38,055 bases of DNA from JBCDAP01 sp038747915 (GCA_038747915.1 JBCDJJ010000030.1:1-38055), one strand, 5' to 3'; shown: positions 1 to 10,691, counted from the stretch's first letter. Notes: a model not told the origin generated them from the sequence alone. Made by a program: numbers and translations.

Positions 1-72
1 CACTGGTGGCTTGCCCACCAGTGCGAACGCCAAAGCCCTTGAACACTGGCGGGCAAGCCGCCAGTGGCACCC
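1..72. repeat. Paired-hairpin palindromic element (REP/BIME-like) A
   Basis: Two perfect 9-bp hairpins lie head to head. The first pairs 1-9 (CACTGGTGG) with 15-23 over loop CTTGC. The second pairs 44-52 (CACTGGCGG) with 58-66 over loop GCAAG. The loops are reverse complements, so the second unit is an inverted copy of the first. The element ends in GGCACCC (66-72), the terminal motif also seen in the elements at 12227-12325 and 29314-29405. The left end is probably cut by the window edge. It is non-coding. Confidence 0.7.
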
Positions 73-192
73 AAGTCCCGGAGTCGGTCGATCCACCGCG
101 AAGACTGGCGAGACGAGTTGACTTGGTCTGCTCTAGTCTGAGCGAAGCGAAGGCCACGAGATCCTGTGTGGTGTGCTGCGATTGTGGCCTTC

Positions 193-209
193 GGATGCCT
201 TCGGCATCC
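193..209. terminator. Hairpin downstream of the DUF4097-like lipoprotein gene
   Basis: GGATGCC (193-199) pairs perfectly with GGCATCC (203-209) over a TTC loop, about 40 bases past the stop of the minus-strand lipoprotein gene. There is no T tract on either side, so it may be a factor-assisted terminator or an mRNA-end stabiliser. Confidence 0.35.
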
Positions 210-250
210 TCCAGACCACCGCATCCGGGAACACGAATGCGCGCAGCGCG

Positions 251-1003
251 TTAGTCGAACCAGAGTTCGATCACACCCTCGCCGCTCCGTAACACCACCT
301 CGGCATCGGCGACCCCGTCCTGGGGCACGTTGACCAGCGTGCGGCCACGCCCGGTGCTCGCCCGGAAGCCGGTGAGTGTGGCGTTCTCCTGATCGAGCTC
401 GACCCGGCCGTCGAGGGTAAGGGCGTCGACCGCGAGGCTCGAGGCCTCATGAAGATGGGCCGTGATGTCGCCCGCGCCGGTGGTGATCGTGAGCGGCTGG
501 TCGATCGGTTCGTCGAGGCGGACCTCCACATCGCCGTCGAGCGTGTCGACCGTGACCGCTGCGGTCGTGGCGTGGACGAACACGGGGCCGCGGGCGGTGC
601 GGATCGAGACGCCGTCGAGTCTCGGCGTGGTGATGCTGAGGTTGACGTGGTGGTCTTCCTGCTCTGGGAACGCGGAACTCGAGCGGATGCGGACCACCTC
701 GCCGCCGGGCTCGCGGATCACTTCGGCGTCGAGCTCGAGGCCGCGGGCGACCGGCTCGCGGAGCGCCGGGTCGAGCTTCCAGAAGGCCAGGTCCGAGCGC
801 ACGACGACGGTGCGTCCTCTGGGGCTGCCCCATTCGCGGAGTGTGACGCTCCCTCGGAAGTTCTCAATATCGACGGCGATCCGCTCGGCGTCTTCGGGCA
901 GCTCGAGCTGGATGCGGCCCTGCCCCGAGCCGACGCACCCGGTGAGCGGGCCGATCGCGGTGAGTGCGACGAGAAAGACGAGAGAGAGTCGGCGCGTGTT
1001 CAT
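251..1003 (-). CDS. DUF4097-like beta-repeat lipoprotein
   Basis: A 250-aa secreted lipoprotein of unknown role. The ATG at 1003 is preferred over an in-frame upstream start because it begins directly with a signal peptide: Met-Asn-Thr-Arg-Arg, a hydrophobic core, then lipobox Leu-Thr-Gly-Cys. The mature part is rich in alternating V/T/D/G with repeats such as VTVDTLDGDVEV and ITTGAGDITAHL. That is the pattern of DUF4097/DUF2807 proteins, which form a right-handed beta solenoid. It follows the methyltransferase at 1051-1932 on the same strand with a 47-base gap. The family assignment rests on the repeat pattern only; no catalytic residues are evident. Confidence 0.75.
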   Translation of the reverse strand: MNTRRLSLVFLVALTAIGPLTGCVGSGQGRIQLELPEDAERIAVDIENFRGSVTLREWGSPRGRTVVVRSDLAFWKLDPALREPVARGLELDAEVIREPGGEVVRIRSSSAFPEQEDHHVNLSITTPRLDGVSIRTARGPVFVHATTAAVTVDTLDGDVEVRLDEPIDQPLTITTGAGDITAHLHEASSLAVDALTLDGRVELDQENATLTGFRASTGRGRTLVNVPQDGVADAEVVLRSGEGVIELWFD

Positions 1004-1050
1004 GGGTGCTCCATCGGCTCGATCGGCGTCGACGATACACCGGCGACCGG

Positions 1051-1932
1051 TCACGCCTCGTTCCGCCGGCGCAGCACGAACCACGCGTAGCCCCAGACAT
1101 CGGCGATGTCGCGCTGCGTGGCCACCTCGTTGCCGTCTTCATCGGTCGCGGCGACCGCGTCGAAGGGCGAGCGGCGGAGCACATCGAGCCACTGCGGCAT
1201 CGAGTAGCACCGTAGTTGGTAGGTGTTGTCGGCGTGGATCTCGGCTGTGGGTGTGCGGCGGACGAGGTGATTGATCACGGTTTCGAAGCGATCGCGGGTA
1301 CCGGGCCCCTCAGAGGGGAGGTAGGTGGCGATCTGGCGGTACTCGGTGCGGCCATGGGTGGCGTCCCACACGTCCTCGCTCTCCGTCTCGCCGGCGAAGA
1401 CCGTGGTGTTGAGACCGACGATGTAGACCCCGCCGCGTTTGAGCGCGCGCTCGATGCACCCCAGGTGGTCGAGCAGGGCCCGATCGCTCGGGAGGTGCCG
1501 GAGCGAGTTGACGAGGCAGAACGCGAGATCAGCGGGCTGACGCGCGCGGAAGTCGGTCATATCGCCGACGCGCAGCTCGATCGTCAGCCCGCGGCGCGCC
1601 GCGGCGGCCCGCGCGTAGTCGATCATCGCGGGCTCGAGGTCGAGGCCCGCGCACGCCACACCGCGGCTCGCGGCCTCGCGCAGGTACCGGCCGGTGCCGC
1701 ATGCGGGCTCGAACCAGCGCATCGTGCCGCGCGAGCGGGTGTAGGTCAGCGCGACGCGCTCGAGACCGGTGACCTCGGCAGCGGTGCCGGCGCGGTGGAT
1801 CGCGTCGTACCACGTGGGCAATTGATACCAGTCGACGAGGCCGAGGTCGGTGACGGCGCGATGGCGGGGACGGGAGGCCTGCCTCGGCATGCGCACAGCG
1901 TACGGACTCGGTGACGAGTCGTCGCTGAACAA
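1051..1932 (-). CDS. Class I SAM-dependent methyltransferase
   Basis: Predicted soluble methyltransferase of up to 293 aa. The SAM-binding motif I is FEPACGTGRYLREA, followed by an acidic LDLEP that should contact the ribose and a GDMTDF motif further on. The substrate cannot be told from sequence. The start is uncertain: TTG at 1932 has a GAGGG ribosome site overlapping the stop codon of the upstream methyltransferase gene, which suggests translational coupling, while ATG at 1890 lacks a good site but would give a cleaner N-terminus. It forms a tandem pair with a second, different methyltransferase at 1939-3063. Confidence 0.8.
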   Translation of the reverse strand: MFSDDSSPSPYAVRMPRQASRPRHRAVTDLGLVDWYQLPTWYDAIHRAGTAAEVTGLERVALTYTRSRGTMRWFEPACGTGRYLREAASRGVACAGLDLEPAMIDYARAAAARRGLTIELRVGDMTDFRARQPADLAFCLVNSLRHLPSDRALLDHLGCIERALKRGGVYIVGLNTTVFAGETESEDVWDATHGRTEYRQIATYLPSEGPGTRDRFETVINHLVRRTPTAEIHADNTYQLRCYSMPQWLDVLRRSPFDAVAATDEDGNEVATQRDIADVWGYAWFVLRRRNEA

Positions 1933-1938
1933 TCACCC

Positions 1939-3063
1939 TCAGAAGGTTTGTGTCTGCGGCTGCTTGCGGATGATGTAGTAGTCGTTCTGCGTGTCGTGGC
2001 CGAGCTCGTTGATGACAACGTCTGTGAACCCGGCCTCGGTCAGCATCGTCTCGGCGAGCTCGCGGCCCCACGCGGCCCCGAGCCCCATCCCGCCGTACGC
2101 GAGCGAGACGCTCATGCAGTGCATGCACGAGATCGTATAGAGCAGCGGGCCCATCGGGTGCTGGGTGTTGAGCCGGATGCACGATCGCATCTTGATGTCC
2201 TGCATGAGGTAGATGCCATCGGGTTTGAGCGACTCGGCGATGTTCGCAAGCACAAGATCCGGGCGAGCCTGATCGTGGATCGAGTCGAAGGTGAAGACGA
2301 GGTCGTACCGCTCGAACTCGCGCCACGATGCGGCGTCGTGGATCTCAAAGTCGATGTTGATCAGCCCGCGTGCGCGCGCCTCGCTCCGCGCGAACTCGAT
2401 CGCTTCGTGGGAGAAGTCGATGCCGCAGAACCGAGACTCGGGGAAGTGCTCGGCCATGAGCATGAGCGCGAGACCGCGTCCGCACCCGACATCGCACACC
2501 TCGGCTCCGGCGGAGAGCTTGGCCACGATGTCGTCATCGAGCGGCAGGATGTGATCGATGAGCGAGCCGAGTACCGACTGGCCGGAATCCTCCGCCATCA
2601 CCTCGTGGAAACGGGGGTAGTCGGCGTAGGGCACGCCGTTGCCGTGCTCGAACGCCTCGACCACCTTCGACTCCGCATGCCCGAGCACGCCGATGTACTG
2701 CGCGAACACCGCGATGTTGTCGGGTCCCGCGGCGCGGGTAAGGGCCGCGGCGTGCGCACCGGGCAGGTGGAAGCGCAGCTCGAGGTTCGATGCGGCGTCA
2801 TCGCAGAGCACGATGCGCCCCGCGACCATCGCGCCGAGCCACTCGCGGACGTACCGCTCGCTCAGACCGGCGTCGCGCGCAAGTTCCGTGCTCGTGCGCG
2901 CCGCGCCGTCTGCCATGCGATCGAACAGGCCCGTGCGGTGCCCGATCGAGATCATCAGGGCGAGCGCGCCGCGGTTGAGCGAGTCGAGCAGCCACTCGTC
3001 GAAGGCTTGATCGTCGGCGAGCGGCTGTGCCGGCGCATCGGCGGTGTCGTGCGTGTCGCACAT
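1939..3063 (-). CDS. Methyltransferase with N-terminal winged-helix domain (Rv2258c-like)
   Basis: A 374-aa protein. Residues about 35-90 form a winged-helix dimerisation region as in O-methyltransferases (LARDAGLSERYVREWLGAM). Residues 188-197 carry SAM motif I (VCDVGCGRGLAL), followed by FCGIDFSHEAIEFA and a YDLVFTFDSIHD motif. This matches the Rv2258c-like family, whose substrates are mostly unknown. The ATG at 3063 is chosen over an upstream frame start because the extra residues look non-conserved. The gene ends 7 bases before the TTG of the downstream methyltransferase, so the two are probably co-translated. Confidence 0.85.
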   Translation of the reverse strand: MCDTHDTADAPAQPLADDQAFDEWLLDSLNRGALALMISIGHRTGLFDRMADGAARTSTELARDAGLSERYVREWLGAMVAGRIVLCDDAASNLELRFHLPGAHAAALTRAAGPDNIAVFAQYIGVLGHAESKVVEAFEHGNGVPYADYPRFHEVMAEDSGQSVLGSLIDHILPLDDDIVAKLSAGAEVCDVGCGRGLALMLMAEHFPESRFCGIDFSHEAIEFARSEARARGLINIDFEIHDAASWREFERYDLVFTFDSIHDQARPDLVLANIAESLKPDGIYLMQDIKMRSCIRLNTQHPMGPLLYTISCMHCMSVSLAYGGMGLGAAWGRELAETMLTEAGFTDVVINELGHDTQNDYYIIRKQPQTQTF

Positions 3064-3181
3064 GGTCAGGGGGGTTCCCGTCGTGTTGGGTTGCGCAGAG
3101 AGAGAAACCCGCGACACCCCCGTGCGTTGCACCGATCGGGAAAAAACGAGCCAGACCGTGAAGCGGCGGCCGACCCTGGGC

Positions 3182-4471
3182 TTACCGTTTGATCGGCTCG
3201 CGCATCATGCTCATGCCACTCGCGATCCAGGTGGACGCAACCGCCGAGATCATCAGCACCAGAAACGAGCCGTTGGCCAACAGGCTGATGTCGCCGAGGT
3301 GGCCGTACACGCCCACAGCGAAGACCACACCGAGCAACGAGGCGAGCGCGATCGCGGTCGGTCTCAGCGTCGTGTTTTTGATCGTCGATGCGCCGCTCAA
3401 CACCAACAAATACAACGCACACGAGATGGCGATCCCGACCCAGCCGTCGAGCGATGCGATCGCTGCGGCGCTCGCGACGATGCCGCCGATGGCGAGGGTC
3501 AGCACGATCAGTCCCCATGACCGGTCCCACGCGGGCAGCGCCAGCCGCCCGAACCGGGACAGTGCAAGCACACCGCTCGAGAGTGGGCGAGCGATCCACA
3601 CCGTCAGTACGAAGAGTCCGTAGGCGCCCACGATGGCGTTCGTGAACGGCTCCAGTGTTGGGTTGGCGTCTCCGATTCTGTTGACCGCGTTGATGCCGAT
3701 CACCAGTCCGAGGACAAGCCCGATTTGGTACTTGCCGCGGAGCCGGCTCACCCAGAGGAAGTACGCCAGCACCAGGCGGTACAGCACGAACTGAGCCTTG
3801 ACCGCCTCGATGATGCCGGCCCGCGCCCACTCGTTGGTCGGATCGAGCCGCAGTGATTCGCGGAAGTGCTCGAGCGAGGTCTCGTGATCGCCCGCGTGCA
3901 GCGCTTGCCACCCCATGTTGGCGTGCGAGTGGGTGTTGTCGGGGTCGCGCCGCAGCGCTTCCGTGACCGAGGCGCGCGCACGGGCGTGGTCGCCGCGGCC
4001 TCGCTGAGCAGCGGCGAGCAGATTCGTGCACTCGATGTCATCGGGGTCGAGCTCGAGGCCCTTGCTCGCGGCGCGGATCGCCTTGTCGTACTTCTTCTGT
4101 CGGAGGTAGACCCGGGCGCCGAGCGCAAAGGCCGGCACGTACCCCGGGTCGCACGCGAGCGACGTCTCCGCGCACTCGAGCGCCTCTTCGAGCATGTTCC
4201 GCGACTCGTAGATCAGTCCAAGCGCGTAGTGCGGCTGAGGCGATGCCGGGTCGAGCCCGACCGCGGTCCGGGCCGACTCCGTCGCCTCGGTCCACCGTTC
4301 GAGGTGCAGCAGACTCATCGCGAGCAGCACGTGGGCGCTGGCGTTGTTGGGGTCCTCGGCGAGAGCGCCCTGGAACTCGGCGATCGCATCGTCGTAGCGC
4401 CGCTGGTCGTACAGCAGGCGGCCGCGCTTGAGCCGGATGATCTCGCCGGTGGGTTGCTGGGCTTCGAACAT
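3182..4471 (-). CDS. TPR-repeat integral membrane protein
   Basis: A 429-aa protein in two halves. Residues about 13-220 are consecutive tetratricopeptide repeats (for example RRYDDAIAEFQGALAEDPNN and KYDKAIRAASKGLELDPDD). From about residue 225 on there are several hydrophobic segments, probably five or six membrane helices. The ATG at 4471 is used; the frame stays open further upstream but runs antisense through the AAA+ gene. It lies 41 bases behind the TPR-AAA+ ATPase gene, and both share TPR modules, so they probably act together with this protein as a membrane anchor or scaffold. The cellular role is not known. Confidence 0.85.
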   Translation of the reverse strand: MFEAQQPTGEIIRLKRGRLLYDQRRYDDAIAEFQGALAEDPNNASAHVLLAMSLLHLERWTEATESARTAVGLDPASPQPHYALGLIYESRNMLEEALECAETSLACDPGYVPAFALGARVYLRQKKYDKAIRAASKGLELDPDDIECTNLLAAAQRGRGDHARARASVTEALRRDPDNTHSHANMGWQALHAGDHETSLEHFRESLRLDPTNEWARAGIIEAVKAQFVLYRLVLAYFLWVSRLRGKYQIGLVLGLVIGINAVNRIGDANPTLEPFTNAIVGAYGLFVLTVWIARPLSSGVLALSRFGRLALPAWDRSWGLIVLTLAIGGIVASAAAIASLDGWVGIAISCALYLLVLSGASTIKNTTLRPTAIALASLLGVVFAVGVYGHLGDISLLANGSFLVLMISAVASTWIASGMSMMREPIKR

Positions 4472-4512
4472 GTGTTTCTTCCCTTCGTGTTTTCCCTCGT
4501 GGACGGTGCGGC

Positions 4513-5889
4513 TCAGCTTCGGCTGATGTACTCGAGCACCTCGTCGTACATGCCGCCCTGGTTGGCGTAGAGGGCGTGGTTCTTCGCTGAAGCGAACCAC
4601 TCCTTGCAGGTCGGCCGGATGCCCTTGGCAGCGGTCAGCAGGTCTTTGGTGCGGATCGGTGTCGGCACGCCGCTCTTGAGCGCCTCCCGGAGCTTGCCCT
4701 CGATCGCGGTCGCGACCACGTGTCGCAGATCGGCCCCGCTGAACCCCTCGGTCTTCTTGGCGATCGCGTCGGCATCGACACCCTCGCTCGGTTTGTCGCG
4801 GAGTTGGATCTTGATGATCTCGGCCCGCGCCCCGCGGTCGGGCGGCGGCACGAAGATCACGCGGTCGAACCGGCCTGGCCGGCGGAAGGCGGGGTCGATG
4901 TGCCACGGCGCGTTCGTCGCGGCGAGCACCAGCACCCCGTCGTTGCTGCCCTGCATGCCATCGAGCTCGTTCAGGAACTGGTTGATGATGTTCCGCGAGC
5001 CGCTCTGGCGCAGATCGGTCCGGCTCGCACCGAGTGCATCCGCCTCGTCGAAGAACAGCACGCTCGGTGTCTGGCTCCGCGCCTGCTCGAAGAGGGCCGC
5101 GAGGTTGTGCTCGCTCTCGCCGATCCACATGCTGAGCACATCGGAGATGCCGACCGAGATGAACCGCGCGCTCACCTCGCCCGCGGTGGCGCGCGCCAGA
5201 TGCGTCTTCCCGCACCCGGGCGGGCCGTACATCAGCACGCCACCGCCGACGGTCTGCCCGTACGCGGCGTACAGCTCGGGCTTCTCGAGCGGGTAGATGA
5301 TCTTCAGGCGGATCTGCTCCTTGACCTGGTCCATCCCGCCGACCTCGTCGAACGTGACCGTCGGCCGCTCTTCGGGGTGCGTGGTCGCACCGCCGTCTGG
5401 TCGCTGGGGCGCACGTGGGTCAACGGGCGACGAATCGTCGTGGTGCTCGTCCCAGGCGCCGGGCGCATCGGGCGCGGTGATCCCAAGCTCACGCACGAAT
5501 TCGTCGTCGGTGAGCGATGGGTCGAGCGACACCGCCTGCTCCGCCTGGAACCGCGCTCGGTCCTCCTCGCCCGCGGCGTGCAGGGCCCGCGCCAGCAGCA
5601 CCCGGTCGCTCGCCTCGCCGTCGTCCGCGCACACCAGCTCGATCACCACGATCGCCTGGCTCGCCCGGCCCGCGCCAAGGCAGGCCCGCGCGAGCGCACG
5701 GAGTGCCTCGCGGTCCTTCGGGTGCTTCGAGACCCACTCGCGGGCCTCCTCGATCGCCTCGACGAACCGTGCGGCGCCGATCAGGGTCTCGACCAGATGC
5801 CGACGCAGCGGGCCGTTGTCGGGCGACAGCCGCACCGCCTCACGCAGATTTTCGATCGCTCCCTCTCCGCCCAACACAGCACCCTCCAC
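4513..5889 (-). CDS. TPR-containing AAA+ ATPase
   Basis: About 458 aa from a GTG at 5889. Residues about 5-130 are TPR-like helical repeats, followed by an acidic, Pro-rich linker. A classical AAA module comes next: Walker A GPPGCGKT near 222-229, Walker B VLFFDEAD near 277-284, sensor 1 ATN near 324-326, arginine-finger region FRRPGRFDR near 336-344 and sensor-2 helix GFSGADL near 382-388. All ATPase residues are present. No protease domain is fused, unlike FtsH. It probably remodels a protein partner together with the TPR membrane protein downstream. Start alternatives are GTG 5877 or TTG 5874; any longer start would run antisense through the thiC riboswitch. Confidence 0.88.
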   Translation of the reverse strand: MEGAVLGGEGAIENLREAVRLSPDNGPLRRHLVETLIGAARFVEAIEEAREWVSKHPKDREALRALARACLGAGRASQAIVVIELVCADDGEASDRVLLARALHAAGEEDRARFQAEQAVSLDPSLTDDEFVRELGITAPDAPGAWDEHHDDSSPVDPRAPQRPDGGATTHPEERPTVTFDEVGGMDQVKEQIRLKIIYPLEKPELYAAYGQTVGGGVLMYGPPGCGKTHLARATAGEVSARFISVGISDVLSMWIGESEHNLAALFEQARSQTPSVLFFDEADALGASRTDLRQSGSRNIINQFLNELDGMQGSNDGVLVLAATNAPWHIDPAFRRPGRFDRVIFVPPPDRGARAEIIKIQLRDKPSEGVDADAIAKKTEGFSGADLRHVVATAIEGKLREALKSGVPTPIRTKDLLTAAKGIRPTCKEWFASAKNHALYANQGGMYDEVLEYISRS

Positions 5890-5945
5890 CCGAATCAGTG
5901 GGGTGAAGTGTAACGATGGAGCCTGCCGTCGTGCTATGGTGATAG

Positions 5946-6048
5946 CGACCGCGCGGGGCGCGGTGGAGCCCGTGCGTTTCGGGTCATCCGCCGCTGAGAA
6001 GCACCCGTTGAACCTGACCCGGTTCGGACCGGCGGAGGGAACGCGGCT
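5946..6048 (+). ncRNA. TPP riboswitch (THI element) upstream of thiC
   Basis: The sequence matches the thiamin pyrophosphate aptamer. The outer P1 helix can form between CCGCG (5949-5953) and CGCGG (6042-6046). GGGGCGC follows at 5955-5961, an extended variable P3 arm comes next, then the invariant CTGAGA at 5994-5999, CACCCGTTGAACCTGA at 6002-6017, and GGCGGAGGGAA at 6031-6041. It lies just upstream of thiC, the commonest THI target. When TPP binds, thiC expression should fall. Confidence 0.95.
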
Positions 6049-6053
6049 CGGGA

Positions 6054-6140
6054 GATCGCATGGCGCACTCGTGTGCGCACCATGTGATCTGTGCCCGGCA
6101 CCGCGCACCGCCCCGTCGGACGAGTCGGCGCCGACCGGAG
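6054..6140 (+). promoter_or_regulatory. Probable riboswitch expression platform and thiC ribosome site
   Basis: Between aptamer and start codon there is a strong potential hairpin (GCGCAC-TCGT-GTGCGC extended by outer CATG pairs, about 6060-6088). A self-complementary GTCGGCGCCGAC (6124-6135) directly abuts the GGAG ribosome site (6137-6140). No hairpin with a T tract is visible, which favours control of translation initiation over transcription termination. The exact switching pairings are inferred. Confidence 0.4.
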
Positions 6141-6149
6141 CTGCACGCG

Positions 6150-8296
<2,147 letters not shown>

Positions 8297-8297
<1 letters not shown>

Positions 8298-8677
8298 TGG
8301 CTCGCAAGGTTGTTTACGTTGCTGGCCCATATCGTTCTGATTCAGAATGGGGAGTGATTCAGAACATCAGATCTGCAGAGCAGCTAGCGCTTGAAGTCTG
8401 GAGACTCGGATGCGTTGCGATCTGCCCGCACAAGAATACAGCAGGGTTCGGTGGTGCGCTACCCGACACAGTGTGGCTGGAGGGCGATATCGATATCCTT
8501 GCTCGCTGTGATGCACTGATTTGTGTCGAAGGTTGGCAGAAGTCGATCGGAGCGACGGGTGAGGTCGAGTTCGCTTTGGAACACTCGATACCAGTCCTTG
8601 AGACTGTTGAGGGATTGAAGTCGTGGTTGAACTCCCAGAGCCATCTCGTCGACCGTGGAGGTTCCGGTCCTGGATAG
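8297..8677 (+). CDS. DUF4406 / nucleoside 2-deoxyribosyltransferase-like protein
   Basis: A 126-aa single-domain protein with a small Rossmann-like fold. Family motifs are VYVAGPYR near the N-terminus, ICPHKNT mid-protein, and CDALICVEGWQKSIGATGEVEFA near the C-terminus, whose conserved Glu is the likely nucleophile or acid. Related enzymes cleave or transfer the N-glycosidic bond of (deoxy)nucleosides or nucleotides; the substrate here is unknown. The ATG overlaps the thiC stop (TGATG), and the 3' end overlaps the next gene by 55 bases, so the cassette is coupled to thiC translation. Base use is clearly more A/T-rich than in thiC, which suggests acquisition. Confidence 0.85.
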
Positions 8678-9420
8678 CTGCGTTGTTGCAAGTCTTTTTG
8701 GCGTTTGGAGTGGCGTTACTTCTCGCACTTCGGTTGTATGGCTCGGGTGAATCTTGGTATCAGTATTGGGGCGTGCTCTTACTTGGGGTTGTGAGCGCTG
8801 CGATTGGGGTCTTTGCGATACCTGAGCTCCGATCTCGCGAAGCATCGGCCAGGCCTTTTCACGAGCCGGCGTTCATTGCTGGCGTCTTGCAGTCGCTCCA
8901 TCAGAAGCTCTGCGACGTGGTCGGCGAAGAGGCCAAGGCACGTGATTTCTTTCGTGTCGCGCTTCACAAAGTTAGGTGGACGCGTGACCGCTCCGCACCA
9001 AATGAGCTAGTGCAGATAAGCAGTTATGTCGGAGGCCGCGGTGGCTCGATCGGCCGCGTGTTCTCGTGCAGATGCGGAATTATCGGTGTGTGCGCTCGCT
9101 CTGGTGAGTTCCAGTTCGCCAAGCGCAATGCTGATGATCCTGCCGACTATCGCGCCGATCTCGTGAATCAATGGGGTTTTACCTGGGATGAGGCCGGAGA
9201 TCGCGTCGTTGATCGATTTAGTTGGGTTGCCGCGCCGATCTTCGCGGCGGATGACGGAAATGATCGGGTTGTCGCCGTTGTCTACGTTGATTGTGCGAAA
9301 CGCATTCTTGGAGAGCCAGAGCACGAAGCGGCCGATAAATTGCGCGAAATCGTCTTTGGTGAATGCCAAACACTTGCCAAACTCATCGCTAGAGAGTATG
9401 GTTCAAGCGAGGTTCAATGA
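8623..9420 (+). CDS. Two-TM protein with GAF-like cytosolic domain
   Basis: A 265-aa protein starting at GTG 8623, with a GGGATTG-type ribosome site upstream. Two hydrophobic segments (about residues 16-40 and 48-66) form an N-terminal membrane hairpin. The remaining ~195 residues are soluble. They look GAF-like: a GSIGRVFSCRCGIIGVCARSG stretch resembling the 'G-x-x-G-x-x-x-x-x-G' loop, then FSWVAAPIFAADDG and VVAVVYVDCAKR as core strands. No HTH, kinase or nuclease domain is fused. It could be a small-molecule or stress sensor for its operon partners. Overlap with the DUF4406 gene (55 bases) and with the next peptide gene (4 bases) indicates one functional unit. Confidence 0.7.
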   Translation: MVELPEPSRRPWRFRSWIAALLQVFLAFGVALLLALRLYGSGESWYQYWGVLLLGVVSAAIGVFAIPELRSREASARPFHEPAFIAGVLQSLHQKLCDVVGEEAKARDFFRVALHKVRWTRDRSAPNELVQISSYVGGRGGSIGRVFSCRCGIIGVCARSGEFQFAKRNADDPADYRADLVNQWGFTWDEAGDRVVDRFSWVAAPIFAADDGNDRVVAVVYVDCAKRILGEPEHEAADKLREIVFGECQTLAKLIAREYGSSEVQ

Positions 9421-9581
9421 TGGCCCAGGGTAAGCAGCAATCCCTTAAAAGCAGTGCACAATCAGCGTCGCGTACGTCTGGTAAAGGTGCCGCAATTGAG
9501 AGATACACAATCCGCTTGAATGATTCTGGACGCACAGCAGTGTCGATTAAGACAACTAAGTCGATTCGCAAGAGTGCTTAG
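9417..9581 (+). CDS. Small basic 54-aa protein of the thiC-linked cassette
   Basis: The ATG at 9417 overlaps the TGA of the GAF-like gene (ATGA), and a second ATG follows at once. The protein begins Met-Met-Ala-Gln-Gly-Lys-Gln-Gln-Ser and ends Ser-Ile-Arg-Lys-Ser-Ala. It is rich in Ser, Lys, Arg and Gln. The first half looks disordered and the second half could form two short strands (RYTIRLN, AVSIKTT). No family is recognised. Base use matches the two preceding genes. It could be a nucleic-acid-binding or regulatory peptide, but that is a guess from charge alone. Confidence 0.65.
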   Translation: MMAQGKQQSLKSSAQSASRTSGKGAAIERYTIRLNDSGRTAVSIKTTKSIRKSA

Positions 9582-9605
9582 TAGTTCTTGTGATGTGCGT
9601 GACGG

Positions 9606-10616
9606 TCAACCGCCTCGAATAATCACAATCTTCCCAACATGCCGCTGCGACTCGAGCGCCCGGTAGGCGTCGATCGCGCGATCGAACGGCACCGTCTCGT
9701 GAATGACCGGCTTGATCCCGTTCGCGGCGATCGCCCGGTTCATCTCCTCGAACAGCTCCACGCTGCCCACGTAGATCCCGCGGACGGTGACAGCGTTGAG
9801 CAGCGCGGGCACCAGGCTCGGTGGATGGCCATCAGCGAGCACGCCGATCAGGCTCACGGTGCCGCCGACGCGGACCGAGGCCAGGGAGCGTTCGAGCGTG
9901 CCGGGGCCGCCGGTCTCGAGCACATGGTCGACGCCGCGGCCGCCGGTGATGGCCCGCACCTCGTCCTGCCACTCGGGGGTCGTGGCGTAGTTCACGGTGT
10001 GGGCAGCACCGGCAGCTCGGGCCCGCTCGAGCTTCGCATCACTGCTCGACGTGATGACCGGGACCGCCCCGAGCGCCCGGGCCACTTGCACCGCGAACAT
10101 GCTCACACCCCCCGTGCCGAGCGTCAGCACCGTGTCGCCCGCGGTGGTGCCCGCGGCGCGCAGCGCGTTCCACGCGGTCAGCGCCGCACAGGGCAGCGTC
10201 GCGGCCTCTTCGAAGCTCAGCTCGTCGGGGATCGCAACGAGCGACCGCTCGGGCATCACGAAACGCTCCGCGAGCACGCCATCGACCCCGCCGCCGAGAC
10301 CGGATCGCACCGCGTGCTCGGTGATGGGCCCGCTGATCCAGTCGCGCATGAAGTTGGGCGCGACACGGTCGCCGATCGACCATCGCGTGACGCCCGGGCC
10401 CACGCTCGCGACCACGCCCGCACCATCGGACAACGGGATCACGGGCCGCGTGTCGTTCCGCGGGTACCCGCCTTTGGCGACCATGAGATCGCGGTAGTTG
10501 AGCGACGCGGCACGCAGCTCCACGAGCACCTCGCCCGGCCCCGGCGACGGCTCACCGACCTTGGCGGTCTCGATGGCGTCGATCCCCTCGCCAGTCGTGA
10601 TGCGATACGCGATCAT
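9606..10616 (-). CDS. Zinc-free medium-chain (MDR) NAD(P)-dependent oxidoreductase
   Basis: A 336-aa quinone-oxidoreductase-type alcohol dehydrogenase. The N-terminal GroES-like domain contains ASLNYRDLMVAKGGYP and PLSDGAGVVASVG. The Rossmann domain contains VLTLGTGGVSMFAVQVARALGA, then VNYATTPEWQDEVRAITGGRGVDHVLETGG. The structural-zinc cysteine cluster of zinc alcohol dehydrogenases is absent. The ATG at 10616 has a GGAG site; an upstream frame start would run through the operator. The divergent ArsR gene and a shared palindromic operator suggest it is repressed by that regulator and induced by an unknown compound. Confidence 0.88.
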   Translation of the reverse strand: MIAYRITTGEGIDAIETAKVGEPSPGPGEVLVELRAASLNYRDLMVAKGGYPRNDTRPVIPLSDGAGVVASVGPGVTRWSIGDRVAPNFMRDWISGPITEHAVRSGLGGGVDGVLAERFVMPERSLVAIPDELSFEEAATLPCAALTAWNALRAAGTTAGDTVLTLGTGGVSMFAVQVARALGAVPVITSSSDAKLERARAAGAAHTVNYATTPEWQDEVRAITGGRGVDHVLETGGPGTLERSLASVRVGGTVSLIGVLADGHPPSLVPALLNAVTVRGIYVGSVELFEEMNRAIAANGIKPVIHETVPFDRAIDAYRALESQRHVGKIVIIRGG

Positions 10617-10657
10617 GGGCGGTGTCTCCTTTGGGCCCCGGCGATGGACCCGATCAA

Positions 10658-10691
10658 GTTCGATTGTTCGAGTATAATCGAACAATTGAAC
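10658..10691. promoter_or_regulatory. 34-bp inverted-repeat operator overlapping promoter -10 elements
   Basis: Half-site GTTCGATTGTTCGA (10658-10671) and its near-perfect inverted partner (10678-10691, one mismatch) flank GTATAA. The centre carries TATAAT at 10673-10678 on the plus strand and TATACT on the minus strand (10671-10676), so one site could cover both divergent promoters. It is the expected place for autoregulation by the adjacent ArsR protein. No clear -35 boxes are seen. Confidence 0.75.

Noticed and set aside
1..72. Possible CRISPR array
   Set aside because: Only two hairpin units in inverted rather than direct orientation, with no regular spacers and no cas genes.
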